This document shows positions 43,688-53,533 of a DNA stretch of 64,000 nt, one piece after another (positions within the stretch are counted from its first letter, which is position 1; every line of letters starts with the position of its first letter). The stretch covers positions 408,802-472,801 of the forward strand of contig DKQK01000040.1 in the NCBI GenBank assembly GCA_002471665.1, in the 5' to 3' direction. Source of the stretch: Gammaproteobacteria bacterium UBA7310. GTDB taxonomy: Bacteria; Pseudomonadota; Gammaproteobacteria; Pseudomonadales; Ketobacteraceae. The notes beneath the pieces are model-generated. The model was not told the DNA's origin and did not search any database. It saw nothing but the letters and a program-made list of their open reading frames with translations. A program made the translations under genes and the position numbers.

Positions 43688-45301
43688 ATGACTAAGCTCT
43701 TTGATTCAGACGTTCTGATCGCAGGCGGAGGCCTCGCGGGCCTCGTCACTGCGCTTGAAGCATTACGTGCCGGTAAGACCGTCACAGTGGTCGATCGAGA
43801 TACGCCCGAGCGCCTGGGCGGGCTGGCGTTATGGGCCTTTGGGGGCATGGCGTTGGTAGGCACACCGCTACAGGCAAAAATGCGGATTCCAGACACGCCA
43901 GAAGTGGCATTGCGGGATTGGATTCGCTTCGGCGAGCTCAACCCCCATGAGGAATGGCCTATACGCTGGGCTCAATACTATGTAGAGCATTCACGCAGCG
44001 AAGTGTACGACTGGCTGCGCAACGAAGGCATCCGTTTTGCGCCAGCGGTGAATTGGGTGGAGCGGGGCATGAACGGGGAGGGCAACAGCCTGCCTCGCTA
44101 CCATGTGGTGTGGGGAACGTCGCGGGAACTGGTACGCTGTATGGTGGCCGCTCTGCAGCGCGCTACCCAGAACGGTAGACTGACGCTGCTGCATCGACAC
44201 CGAATTAACGGGCTGGATCACGAAGCCGGCAAGGTGAGTGGTGCCGTTGCCATCGATGAGGCAAGCGGGGAAGAAGTGCGTTTCCGCGCACCGGTGGTGG
44301 TGCTCGCGATGGGCGGTATTAACGGCCATCATGAGGAGTGTCGGGCCAACTGGCCGAAAGACCGTCCCCAGCCAGCCACCATGCTCAACGGCGCACATCC
44401 CTTTGCTGACGGCAAGCTGCACCATTGGGTGGCCGATCATTTGGCTGGGCGCATCACCCATGCCGGTGAGATGTGGAATTATGCCGCCGGCTTTCCACAC
44501 CCGTTTCCTCATTTCGAAGGACATGGCCTGTCCATCATTCCCTGCAAGTCGGCGCTGTGGCTTGACCACCGCGGTGAGCGGATTGGGCCCGAGCCGCTGG
44601 TGACCGGCTTCGATACTCATTGGCTGTGCAATCGCGTGGCCGTGCAGGAAAAGCCCTGGACTTGGCAACTGCTGAACTGGCGCATTGCCGCGAAGGAGTT
44701 TGCCATTTCTGGGGCCGAACATAACCAGCGGATCCGCGACAAGCAGTTCATTCACTTCCTCAGAGAAACCCTGCTTGGCAACCACCGCCTGGTGCGCCAA
44801 ATGCAGAAGGAAAGCCCTCATTTTTTGGTGGATGACACATTAAACGGGCTGGCCGCAAAAATGAATGCGCTCACTTGTTCGCTCGACGTCGATCCCGCAG
44901 TGCTACAGGCCACGGCCGACGCGTTTGACGCCAATTTCATGGGTGGAGGGCATCTGCAGAACGATGACCAGATTCGCCGTATCCTGCATGCCCGCCAGTG
45001 GGGCCCCGACCGATTGCGCACCTGTAAGCCCGCGCCACTGCAGTCATCAGGCGCAGGCCCTTTTATTGCGATTCAATCGCAGTTGATCACCCGCAAGAGC
45101 CTGGGAGGTTTGCGTACCGACCTGAAGAGCCGGGTGCTAGATTTCGACGATCAGCCGATTGATGGGCTCTACTGCGTGGGGGAGGCTGCCGGTTTCGGTG
45201 GTGGCGGTGCCAGTGGCAAGCGCTCGCTAGAGGGCACGTTCTTGCCCGGCTGCATTATGACTGCCCGCGCAGCAGCCCGCTCCATCATCGCTGGGCGCTG
45301 A
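43688..45301 (+). CDS. FAD-binding dehydrogenase, KstD-like
   Basis: 537 residues: FAD fold DVLIAGGGLAGLVTALEALR, an Arg/Trp-rich substrate domain (AYTLGS-type shadows ignored) with WIRFGELNPHEEWPIRW, and the C-terminal FAD-contact YCVGEAAGFGGGGASGKRS. This is the flavoprotein group to which 3-ketosteroid delta-1-dehydrogenase belongs, in a subfamily often annotated simply as FAD-binding dehydrogenase. It would introduce a double bond into a cyclic ketone. First gene of the second AraC-repeat operon. Confidence 0.82.
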   Translation: MTKLFDSDVLIAGGGLAGLVTALEALRAGKTVTVVDRDTPERLGGLALWAFGGMALVGTPLQAKMRIPDTPEVALRDWIRFGELNPHEEWPIRWAQYYVEHSRSEVYDWLRNEGIRFAPAVNWVERGMNGEGNSLPRYHVVWGTSRELVRCMVAALQRATQNGRLTLLHRHRINGLDHEAGKVSGAVAIDEASGEEVRFRAPVVVLAMGGINGHHEECRANWPKDRPQPATMLNGAHPFADGKLHHWVADHLAGRITHAGEMWNYAAGFPHPFPHFEGHGLSIIPCKSALWLDHRGERIGPEPLVTGFDTHWLCNRVAVQEKPWTWQLLNWRIAAKEFAISGAEHNQRIRDKQFIHFLRETLLGNHRLVRQMQKESPHFLVDDTLNGLAAKMNALTCSLDVDPAVLQATADAFDANFMGGGHLQNDDQIRRILHARQWGPDRLRTCKPAPLQSSGAGPFIAIQSQLITRKSLGGLRTDLKSRVLDFDDQPIDGLYCVGEAAGFGGGGASGKRSLEGTFLPGCIMTARAAARSIIAGR

Positions 45302-45358
45302 CGCGTACGCCCAGCCAATTTAACAATTAAGATGCCTTAACAGCTGAGGAGATCCACC

Positions 45359-47017
45359 ATGCCGAACGGCGCACAAGCTTTGATGAAAACTCTGGTTGAT
45401 GCCGGGGTTGAGGTCTGCTTTACGAATCCAGGCACCAGTGAAATGCATTTTGTGGCGGCATTGGATAGTGAGTCGAACATGCGGGCGGTTCTTACCCTCT
45501 TTGAAGGCGTTGCTACCGGCGCCGCTGATGGTTATGCGCGTATGGCAGACAAGCCCGCTGCGACCCTGTTGCACCTGGGCTGTGGCCTGGGCAATGGGCT
45601 TGCCAATCTGCACAACGCCCGGAAGGGCAATGTGCCGGTCGTTAACATTGTCGGTGACCACGCAACCTACCATGTGAAGTACGATGCCCAGCTGCAATCG
45701 GATATCGAAACGGTGGCACGTAATGTATCGCCCGGATTCGTGCGTACCTCTAAAAGCACGGCTGAACTCTGCTGTGATGTGGCTGACGCCATTGCCGCCG
45801 CACGAGGTTTGCCTGGCCAGGTAGCGACCCTGATTCTGCCGGCGGACGTTTCATGGGGTGACGGCGGCGTGCCGTGCGCTGTGCCGCCCATGGCCGTCCC
45901 ACCCGCGGCCGATGATGACGTAATTGAGGCGGTTGCAGCCGCCATCCGCTCGGGAAAGAAAACAGCTTTGCTGCTTGGTGGCCGCGCCTTGCGAGAACCG
46001 AGCCTGCTGGCCGCTGCCCGTATCGCGGCTCAGTGCGATATCACCCTGTTGGCAGAAACCTTTCCCACGCGCATTGAGCGGGGAGCAGGTTTGCCCCCAG
46101 TTGAGCGCATCGCTTATCTCGCGGAACTGGCCGGCATCCAGTTGGCCGATGTCGAGCACCTCATCCTGGTCGACAGCAAGGCTCCGGTGTCTTTCTTTGC
46201 TTATCCGGGCAAGCGGAGCTATCTGGTGCCTGATTCCTGCGAGGTGCTAACGCTCGCGACCGCAGAGCAGGACACCACCGCCAGCCTCGAGAGATTGGCC
46301 CAGGTGCTGGGGGCTGACAACGCAACGCCGCTGTTGCAGGCCAGCCAGCGACCCGGCCGCCCGCGAGGGAAGCTTACCACCGAAAAAGTCTGCAAGGCCG
46401 TAGGCCATCTGCTGCCGCAAAATGCCATCATCATTGATGAATCCATCACCTCCGGCCTAATGCTGTCAGTGATGACCGCCGGTGCACCACGTCACGACCT
46501 TATCACTCTCACCGGGGGGGCAATCGGCCAGGGTCTCCCCAATGCCGTTGGCGCGGCTATTGCGTGTCCCGACCGGCCCGTATTGGCTCTTATCGGTGAC
46601 GGCACCGCCATGTATACCCTTCAGGCGTTATGGACCATGGCCCGTGAGCGGCTCAACGTCACCTCGATCATTTTCAACAACGCCTCTTATTCCGTATTGA
46701 ATATAGAACTGGAACGCGTTGGCGCAGAAGGGGCAGGCGAGAAGGCCAAATCCCAATTGGATCTCAACGGCCCCGTGCTAAATTTCGCCCACCTGGCGCA
46801 GGGAATGGGTGTTCATGGAATTCGCGTCAGCACGACGGAAGATCTGGTGAAGGGGCTGGAATATGCGCTCAGCCAGCCAGGGCCACATCTGATCGAGGTC
46901 ATGGTTCCAGAATCGCTCAGCGGCTTAAAACGCAAGGCCCTGCCATGGGTTCTGCGCTCGCTGCCGGGGCTCCCGCTTTCTTTGGCGAGAGCGTTGAAAC
47001 GCAAAATTGCCCCCTGA
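45359..47017 (+). CDS. ThDP-dependent enzyme, acetolactate synthase/benzoylformate decarboxylase type
   Basis: 552 residues with the N-terminal catalytic Glu region (TLFEGVATGAADGYARM), the Rossmann-like middle domain and the C-terminal ThDP motif GDGTAMYTLQALW-N-VTSIIFNNASYSVLN (GDG...NN). These enzymes cleave or form C-C bonds next to a carbonyl. Family members of this type in catabolic clusters often have unknown 2-oxoacid substrates. Good ribosome-binding site (GAGGAG). Between the KstD-like and GMC genes. Confidence 0.85.
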   Translation: MPNGAQALMKTLVDAGVEVCFTNPGTSEMHFVAALDSESNMRAVLTLFEGVATGAADGYARMADKPAATLLHLGCGLGNGLANLHNARKGNVPVVNIVGDHATYHVKYDAQLQSDIETVARNVSPGFVRTSKSTAELCCDVADAIAAARGLPGQVATLILPADVSWGDGGVPCAVPPMAVPPAADDDVIEAVAAAIRSGKKTALLLGGRALREPSLLAAARIAAQCDITLLAETFPTRIERGAGLPPVERIAYLAELAGIQLADVEHLILVDSKAPVSFFAYPGKRSYLVPDSCEVLTLATAEQDTTASLERLAQVLGADNATPLLQASQRPGRPRGKLTTEKVCKAVGHLLPQNAIIIDESITSGLMLSVMTAGAPRHDLITLTGGAIGQGLPNAVGAAIACPDRPVLALIGDGTAMYTLQALWTMARERLNVTSIIFNNASYSVLNIELERVGAEGAGEKAKSQLDLNGPVLNFAHLAQGMGVHGIRVSTTEDLVKGLEYALSQPGPHLIEVMVPESLSGLKRKALPWVLRSLPGLPLSLARALKRKIAP

Positions 47018-47121
47018 TTAGATGGAATTCCTCCAGTCTTCTCAGGAGTGCCATTCCGACCATAAAGGCTTGTGTCCTGCCAGCTCAGGTTCCGGCAATC
47101 AAAATACCGGGAGGAAGAAAA

Positions 47122-48729
47122 ATGTACGACTACATCATTGTGGGTGCCGGATCTGCAGGGTGCGTGTTGGCCAACCGCCTTTCTGCCAACCCGGATAACC
47201 GGGTCTGCCTGCTTGAGGCGGGGCCGTGCGACCGCACGTACTGGATACGCAATTGTAATCCGCTGAACATGCTGTATTTGATGAACAGCCGCAAGTACAA
47301 CTGGCGTTATCAGACGGAAGCGGAGCCGCGAACTGGCAACCGGCGTTTTTTCTGGCCCCGAGGCCGAGCCTTGGGCGGCTCCAGCTCGATCAACGCCATG
47401 ATCTACACCCGCGGACACCCAAGCGACTATGATCACTGGGCTGAGCTAGGCAATCCGGGCTGGGATTATCAGAGCATGCTGCCGTGGTTTCGTCGCTCAG
47501 AACGGCAACAGCGCGGCGCAGACCCTTGGCACGGCGATCAAGGCAGCATGGATGTGGTGGACACTAACTACCACTTTCCCGTCAGCACAGCCTTTGTCAA
47601 CGCCTGCTTTGAGGCCGGTTTGTCGCAGAATAATGACTTCAACGGCCCAGAGCAGGAAGGCTGTGGATTCTTCCAAGTGACCCAGACTCCCAGCGGCCGG
47701 CGAGCCAACAGCGCTTACACCTTTCTGGATGAGGCGCTATCCCGCCCCAATCTGACGGTAATGACCGGAGCCCATGTTACCCGTATTTGCTTTGAAGGAA
47801 AGGCGGCAAGCGGCGTGGAGTTCAGTCGTAGCGGCCCGGGTGGCGTACGGGAGATCCTCAAGGCGCGCAGGGAAGTGATTCTGAGTGCCGGCGTGATCAA
47901 CTCGCCGCATCTTCTCAAATTGTCGGGAATCGGGCCCGCAGATGAACTGCAGGCTCTTGGGATCGAGATGGTGCATGATTTGCCTGGTGTGGGCGAGAAC
48001 CTGCAAGATCATCCGGACGTGATCATCCGCTGCCTGGATAAGTCTGGAACGTCAATGGCTGTTGCACCCAGCAGACATGCCTTGGCATTCTTGGGGCGCA
48101 TGATGTTCAAAAAGCCCTTTGTGTTCACTCCGACCGACTGCGGCGGATTTATCCGCTCACACCCAGATGAGCCGATCCCCGATCTGCAGCTGCAGTTTGC
48201 CGCGATACGTATGCAGCCCCATGGCCGGGGACTATCCACCTCTATGCGGTCGGGATTCGTCTTACACATCTGCCACCTGCGCCCTGAGAGCCGAGGAAAG
48301 GTGATGCTTCGTAGCGCTGATCCGTTTGCAGCACCAATCATTCACGCCGCATACTTCCAGCAGGAAAAGGAACTTAATGCCCTCGTGCGCGGTGTACGTT
48401 TGGCGCGCCAAATTCTCTCCCAGCCAGCACTGCGAGCCTTTCATGGAGGAGAGGAGAGTCCGGGGCTGGCGCTTAAAACCGATGACCAGCTTCGGCAATG
48501 GATCCTGGCGCACGTCGAAACTGTGTACCACACCGCGGGTACCTGCGCCATGGGGAAGAATAATCAGGCAGTCGTGGATGCAACGTTGAAAGTGCATGGG
48601 GTGGATCGATTACGGGTGATTGATTCGTCGATCATGCCCACCATCACAGGCAGTAATATACATGCCCCCACTGTGATGATCGCTGAAAAAGGTGCGGATA
48701 TGATTTTAACTCACGGTAAAATCGTGTAG
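47122..48729 (+). CDS. GMC oxidoreductase, choline-dehydrogenase-like
   Basis: 535 residues: FAD fold YDYIIVGAGSAGCVLANRLS, GMC signature 1 PRGRALGGSSSINAMIYTRG, signature 2 GVINSPHLLKLSGIGP, and C-terminal YHTAGTCAMG with catalytic His. Similar to BetA/AlkJ enzymes that oxidise primary alcohols to aldehydes. ATG 47122 with GGGAGGAAG upstream; the longer frame from 46945 overlaps the previous gene without family sequence. Last gene of the second operon. Confidence 0.88.
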   Translation: MYDYIIVGAGSAGCVLANRLSANPDNRVCLLEAGPCDRTYWIRNCNPLNMLYLMNSRKYNWRYQTEAEPRTGNRRFFWPRGRALGGSSSINAMIYTRGHPSDYDHWAELGNPGWDYQSMLPWFRRSERQQRGADPWHGDQGSMDVVDTNYHFPVSTAFVNACFEAGLSQNNDFNGPEQEGCGFFQVTQTPSGRRANSAYTFLDEALSRPNLTVMTGAHVTRICFEGKAASGVEFSRSGPGGVREILKARREVILSAGVINSPHLLKLSGIGPADELQALGIEMVHDLPGVGENLQDHPDVIIRCLDKSGTSMAVAPSRHALAFLGRMMFKKPFVFTPTDCGGFIRSHPDEPIPDLQLQFAAIRMQPHGRGLSTSMRSGFVLHICHLRPESRGKVMLRSADPFAAPIIHAAYFQQEKELNALVRGVRLARQILSQPALRAFHGGEESPGLALKTDDQLRQWILAHVETVYHTAGTCAMGKNNQAVVDATLKVHGVDRLRVIDSSIMPTITGSNIHAPTVMIAEKGADMILTHGKIV

Positions 48730-48778
48730 CCAACCCATCGCCATGGTAGGGTGGAAAGAGGCACTGGTGCGTCTATAT

Positions 48779-49640
48779 TCAGGAAAGACCTGTATTCCGA
48801 TCAGTATCCTGAACATGGATGGTATGGTGCAGTGCTTTTGCTTTCAATAGTGTATTCTTAAGCTCATGCAAAGACAGTGGCTTTGATAGATGTAAATTCA
48901 TTCCATAGTCTATGCACTCTTGTTGGTGCTCTTTTGCTACATGAGCTGTCAAAGCAACAATAGATAAAGGCTTCAAATTTTCCTCGTGCTCATATTGTCG
49001 AATCAATTTTGTCGCTTCGAATCCATTCATCTCAGGCATTTCACAATCTATTAAAGCTATATCAAACTGGTCCTCACTAACCATGCTGACAGTTTGTTTC
49101 CCATTAGAATTCGCGTAACAACCATCTGGTTGACGAAGTTGTCTTCCGCTACCAGCACTTCTAATCCTTGTAAAGACTGGCAACTTTTATCGTCACTGGT
49201 TTTATCTCCTAGCTTATTTTCTGCCTCCGGCAAAGAAACAGAAAACCAGAACTCAGAACCTTTTCCTTCCTGGCTTTCTACACCTATCCGACCATTCATC
49301 AATTCAACAAGTTTTTACAGATTGCCAACCCTAAACCAGACCCGCCATATTCTCTAGTAGTAGAGCTTTCAGCCTGTGTATACGCCGAAAATTGCCTAGC
49401 CTTAGCGCTTTCAATGAGTCCGATACCTGTATCGCTTACCGAAATTCTAATATTATCGTGTTCAATATCGGGTGAAACAGCCAAACAAACACGACCACAC
49501 TCTGTGAATTTCAACGCATTTCCGACAAAATTAGAAATTTGTTGTCGAATTCTGGTAGGGTCGCCTTGCACAATGGTCGGTAACTCTGGATTATATTCCA
49601 ATCGCAGAGCAACTCCATCCTTAAACGGACCCCAAACTTA
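48779..49640 (-). pseudogene. Hybrid histidine kinase remnant (ATPase and receiver pieces)
   Basis: Only the 3-prime part of a hybrid sensor kinase remains. The ATPase domain begins abruptly near 49636 (VALRLEYNPELP, GNALKFTECGRV, SDTGIGL, YGGSGLGLAICKNLL). A frameshift near 49300 leads to MNGRIGVESQEGKGSEFWFS and the receiver start VLVAEDNFVNQMVVTRIL. A further out-of-frame deletion near 49100 precedes SEDQFDIALIDCEMPEMNGF with the phospho-Asp and the end of the receiver. The sensor and dimerisation domains are gone. Not functional. Confidence 0.8.
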
Positions 49641-50708
49641 CTAATCATTTGGTCCGAGGCTCCATTTCATGACAGCGCCCCGTTGCAATATACTGACTTT
49701 GGCATGGGGGATGACAGTATTTATCCGTTGATAGAGGCGTTCAATATCCAGTCCAGGCAGCGGGGTGGCCTGACCAGGTTCGTAAGGGGACCAGAATTTC
49801 TCCCAATGAACAAGTACCACGTTCTGCGGCGCCATCTGCTCCAGCAAATACTCAGGGTAACGTTCCATTTTTTGATAGCTGGCGGCGCACAGCACAGCCA
49901 TATCAACTGGTTTACCGTCATTCAGTATTGAATCCGGTGGCAAGCCGTTGGGGAAGGACGATGCGGATGTTTGGATGAATATGCGATAGATGGTCGCACC
50001 GTTGTTGTCGAGCAAGTCGAGCAGGTAACTAACATTTTCACCTGAGCGCCAGTCAATAGCGTCCCTCGGCAGTTGTCGCTGAGGGTGTTCTATGTTCCCT
50101 GCCGCCAATTGCCAGGAACCCAGTTGAGGTGCATGATTCGACTTGATTGGAAATACCCGCATGTTACGGGAAATTGTTAGCCATCGCCCTCCTGCGCCAT
50201 CAATTGACATGGAAGGTTCCACGTTAATGACCTGGCTGGATTCAAGTGTGGCGTTAAGGATATTCTTTAAAGTCAGGTTGCCGTAAATACGCGCATTGGG
50301 TGCCAGCTTTGTGGCGATGTAAGGAATATCTAGTACATGATCGTAGTGCGCATGACCCACTAGCACTGCCTTAACATCGTCAAGCGGTGGCAGATGACGA
50401 TCGATGGTTTCAGTGTCCGGTGCAAGCGATCCCAGCGTCGCAATGGCCAGCAAGCCAGGATTTGAGTAAAAGGGATCAACCAGTACACTCCCTGTGGAAA
50501 AGGCCAGATGAAACCCTCCTGCTCCGATGAATTGTAGCTTTGCTGTGCCTGTTTCTACATCTGTCGCTGTTCCTATATTGTTGATCCACTGTAATGAAGT
50601 TGTATTTCCCAAGTTCGAAACCTCACTGGGATCTATTGCCGCGCAATTGGCTAATGAAATTATCATAATAAAATAGCGAACTTTAAAATTGTTCAATCTT
50701 AGGCTCAT
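49641..50708 (-). CDS. MBL-fold metallo-hydrolase lipoprotein
   Basis: 355 residues. A short lipoprotein-type signal (YFIMIISLANCAA, Cys in the lipobox) precedes a metallo-beta-lactamase fold with VLVGHAHYDHVLD (HxHxDH), SNHAPQ and late VHWEKF. Outline resembles UlaG/N-acylphosphatidylethanolamine-phospholipase-like phosphoesterases acting on lipids outside the cytoplasm. Downstream it abuts the kinase remnant, suggesting a rearrangement at 49640. Confidence 0.8.
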   Translation of the reverse strand: MSLRLNNFKVRYFIMIISLANCAAIDPSEVSNLGNTTSLQWINNIGTATDVETGTAKLQFIGAGGFHLAFSTGSVLVDPFYSNPGLLAIATLGSLAPDTETIDRHLPPLDDVKAVLVGHAHYDHVLDIPYIATKLAPNARIYGNLTLKNILNATLESSQVINVEPSMSIDGAGGRWLTISRNMRVFPIKSNHAPQLGSWQLAAGNIEHPQRQLPRDAIDWRSGENVSYLLDLLDNNGATIYRIFIQTSASSFPNGLPPDSILNDGKPVDMAVLCAASYQKMERYPEYLLEQMAPQNVVLVHWEKFWSPYEPGQATPLPGLDIERLYQRINTVIPHAKVSILQRGAVMKWSLGPND

Positions 50709-50777
50709 CGGATTGGTATCACTTATTAAATCTATTCAAGGGATTGAGTGTGGAGGGTTAAAGCCACAGTTTTAAAA

Positions 50778-51488
50778 TTACAACTTGAAGCGATCGCTGA
50801 CTTTCCTTAGATTTTCAATGTCCAAAATTTCAATTTCGCCGTAAGATAATTTAATGAGCCCTTGCGCTTCCATTTTTTTTAGGATCTGGTTGGTGGTTTG
50901 TCTCGATACGGAAACCATCAACGCCAGTTGCTGTTGCTGAACCTTGATAATCTTGTGGTTATCTTCCTGAGATAGTCCGTATCGGTTGGCAATTAGCATT
51001 AGCCAGCGTGCTACGCGTACAGTAGCTGGTAGAGTTGCTATTGATTCAATAGCAACAAAAGCAAGTCTAAGTTTGAAGGCAAGCAGTAAGCCGAACTCTC
51101 TCCACCATTCCGGTCGCTCGGCGAGAATTCTTTTTATGTGTGAATGCGATATCCATAACAGTTCTGTATCTTCTTCTGTGAATGCGTCGTGCGTTCTTGT
51201 TTTATTGTCCAATAATGCGATCTCGCCAAACCAGTTAGGTGACTCCAGTACGATCAGTACCGATTCCTTTCCGTTCTCGCTGATACCCGTGATCTGAATC
51301 GATCCCTTCAGTACTGCATACAGACCGTTAAATTCATCACCTCGGGAAAATAATCGCCCCGCTTGACGAAAGTGCTTTATGATCCCGGCATCTAGTAGTG
51401 CCTGCTTTAACTCCTCAGGCAATTCTTTGAACCAAAACCCGCTTTCTAGCAATTTTCTATAGTCATTGGGATTCATCGACGATCTCAT
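50778..51488 (-). CDS. Crp/Fnr-family transcriptional regulator
   Basis: About 236 residues. Cyclic-nucleotide-type sensor (QAGRLFSRGDEFNGLYAVLK, WFGEIALLDNKTRTHDAF) and Crp-type helix-turn-helix (QQQLALMVSVSRQTTNQIL, KKMEAQGLIKLSYGEIEIL). The ORF starts at GTG 51512, but ATG 51488 has GGAAG seven bases upstream; ATG 51476 is also possible. Downstream of the lipase-foldase pair in the same direction; it may regulate them. CACAC-AA-GTGTG at 51510-51521 near its start could be a binding site. Confidence 0.82.
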   Translation of the reverse strand: MRSSMNPNDYRKLLESGFWFKELPEELKQALLDAGIIKHFRQAGRLFSRGDEFNGLYAVLKGSIQITGISENGKESVLIVLESPNWFGEIALLDNKTRTHDAFTEEDTELLWISHSHIKRILAERPEWWREFGLLLAFKLRLAFVAIESIATLPATVRVARWLMLIANRYGLSQEDNHKIIKVQQQQLALMVSVSRQTTNQILKKMEAQGLIKLSYGEIEILDIENLRKVSDRFKL

Positions 51489-51556
51489 GCCATGCTTCCA
51501 GGGATATGTCACACAAGTGTGTGGGGGGATCCCATAAACATATCGTATACAGTTGA

Positions 51557-52582
51557 TTATGGGGCGCTGTTATGGATTCTTTCTAGAATTTTAACCCGGT
51601 TCAGCTCGGCAGGTTCGAAATGATCACGACGAAGGCGGTCAATCTGCTGCTGGCGATCAGTGTCGTCCAGGCCACTAATGGCCATCAAGCTGTTACGCTC
51701 TTGTAACCAGCGTGTCATTCTCGTTTGCCACTGTTGACGTAATTCATCCAGTACTGCGAGCCGCTCGGCGGCTCCCGACCCATAAATGCTTTCACGCAGT
51801 AGGTAAAGATCAGCGTCGGTGCCACCGTTATTCCGAAGACGCGTGGTCGACGTGGTCAATTGCTGTTGTTTGTTCAGGTCACTCATAACACGGTGGAGGT
51901 GTGGTGGGAGAGAAAATTCCAGGTCTGACAATGCCTTTTGTCGTTCACCTTCCGAAAGCTCGTTATCTTGCATGATATCAATCCGCGCCAGAGCAAGCTG
52001 ATCCAGCGCATCGTCATCGGCATAAAATGCGTCAATCACATCTACTGGTAAATACTCGCGGCGCAGACTCTGGATAGACAGCAGTCGTTCCCGCAGTACG
52101 CCCGTTTCTAACAGGGTGTTTGGTTCACTTTCCTCCGATAATTCCAGCTTCGATAGCGCTTGATTGAGTGCCATATATTTACCCAGTAACTGTTCCGCTT
52201 GATGCGCTGCGTTCGAAGGCAATTGATGCTGAATATGGGCTCGCAACCGCTGCTCGATCTGCGCTAATGATTCAGCACCGAGAGTCGATAGAAAGTAATC
52301 GAAAACGCGCCTGATATCAGGGTTAATGATGAGGTTACCGTTGTCATCAGCGAGCAACGTGCCATCTACTTCCGTACCTTGCAGCGATGCTGGTAGCTGC
52401 TCTAGTCCAGTTATGAAGGCAGGAGAGGCTGGTTCCAGAGTAAAATCTACTGCTGAGGACGTACTCTCCTTTTGAGTGGAAAATGATTCGGCTCTGTTCC
52501 GTGGCATCTTGTTCAAGTATATAAAACCTACTACAGCGGCTAGGGCAATGGGTACAGACAGCGCTACCATAAACCGTTTCAT
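51557..52582 (-). CDS. lifO: Lipase-specific foldase (lipase chaperone)
   Basis: 341 residues: N-terminal membrane anchor (LSVPIALAAVVGFIYLNKMP), then an all-helical body with the family pattern LRRDHFEPAELNRV, LPASLQGTEVDGTLLADDNG (RxxFDY-like IRRVFDYFLSTLGAE). Steric chaperones of this type fold the cognate secreted lipase in the periplasm before type II secretion. Six bases after the lipase stop, the usual lipA-lifO arrangement. Confidence 0.9.
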   Translation of the reverse strand: MKRFMVALSVPIALAAVVGFIYLNKMPRNRAESFSTQKESTSSAVDFTLEPASPAFITGLEQLPASLQGTEVDGTLLADDNGNLIINPDIRRVFDYFLSTLGAESLAQIEQRLRAHIQHQLPSNAAHQAEQLLGKYMALNQALSKLELSEESEPNTLLETGVLRERLLSIQSLRREYLPVDVIDAFYADDDALDQLALARIDIMQDNELSEGERQKALSDLEFSLPPHLHRVMSDLNKQQQLTTSTTRLRNNGGTDADLYLLRESIYGSGAAERLAVLDELRQQWQTRMTRWLQERNSLMAISGLDDTDRQQQIDRLRRDHFEPAELNRVKILERIHNSAP

Positions 52583-52588
52583 TGCGGT

Positions 52589-53533
52589 CTAAAGTCCTTC
52601 AAGTTTCAGACGATTGGCATGCTGGCGATAAATCGAAACCGGGTTTGTATAGGGGTCGCGCAAGCCCAGTATTTGATTGACTTCATCGAAATGATTCATC
52701 CGATAATCATCGCGTATTACCTTGCCAAGGTGGCTGCTGCAGCGCCCAACCAAGCCATCGCTCTTGCCGTCGTCGACTCCTTGGAAAACCAGAGCAGTGA
52801 CAGAAACCAGATAGTCAAAGGGGTCGAATACGTTGGTGAAAACCTTGGTTCCACTCCAAGAGTAATAGCGTACTCCATTGACTTCGTAAGCGCCTTCTCC
52901 GCACCTAGTGTCGGGGACCGCTTGGGGAAAACGGGCGTTATAGTTCGAGGCCCCAGCACTGGACAATGTGATAAAAAGGTTTTGCGCGTCCTGTTCGTAC
53001 TGTGTGCCTTCCAAATAGCCGAATACGTATCCCATAGTATTGCCGATAGCTTCCGCAATCTTCTGAATCGGCGTACCTATGACAGGCAGCGCGAAGACTT
53101 CCTGAGCCCAGTCGCCGAGAGGTGACCCCAATGTCAGTGATCCAATGGTAGAAACCGAGGCTACCTTTTCCGGCGCTACCGCTGCCACATAGCGCACGGT
53201 AAGCGCACCCAGGCTGTGGCCCACTAAATTGACTTTCTCCGCGCCAGTAATGGCAAGCACTTCGTCCACTTGAGCCAGCAGCTGCTCGCCCCTTACCTCA
53301 GGTGTATTGATGGAGGCTAGCTTGGGCAGAAAAACTGTCGCGCCGTGCTTCTGCAGATCCTGAGGTATACGATGAAAAGAATAAATTGGTCCGATTTTAG
53401 TGAACACACCTCCGCTGGGAGCGATCACGATGGGATAACGGGTTTTAGCGTACTCAGATTCTTCAGCCTTTGCCGGATTGACGACCGATAACGTCAAAGC
53501 GGCCAATAGAAGTGCGCAAGAGTATATTGTCAT
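52589..53533 (-). CDS. Secreted triacylglycerol lipase
   Basis: 314 residues with signal peptide (MTIYSCALLLAALTLSVVNP, then AKA). Homologous to Pseudomonas/Burkholderia lipases: nucleophile Ser107 in NLVGHSLGAL, VAAVAPEKVASVSTIGS, DDGKSDGLVGRCSSHLG with the Asp and a disulfide partner, and catalytic His281 in MNHFDEVNQ. The usual oxyanion motif VHG near the N-terminus is replaced by IAPSGGVFT, so activity or specificity may differ. ATG 53533 is chosen because the signal peptide begins there. Confidence 0.88.
   Translation of the reverse strand: MTIYSCALLLAALTLSVVNPAKAEESEYAKTRYPIVIAPSGGVFTKIGPIYSFHRIPQDLQKHGATVFLPKLASINTPEVRGEQLLAQVDEVLAITGAEKVNLVGHSLGALTVRYVAAVAPEKVASVSTIGSLTLGSPLGDWAQEVFALPVIGTPIQKIAEAIGNTMGYVFGYLEGTQYEQDAQNLFITLSSAGASNYNARFPQAVPDTRCGEGAYEVNGVRYYSWSGTKVFTNVFDPFDYLVSVTALVFQGVDDGKSDGLVGRCSSHLGKVIRDDYRMNHFDEVNQILGLRDPYTNPVSIYRQHANRLKLEGL

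Noticed and set aside
43991..44821. 276-codon minus-strand ORF
   Set aside because: Complement of the KstD-like gene; no start signal or family pattern.
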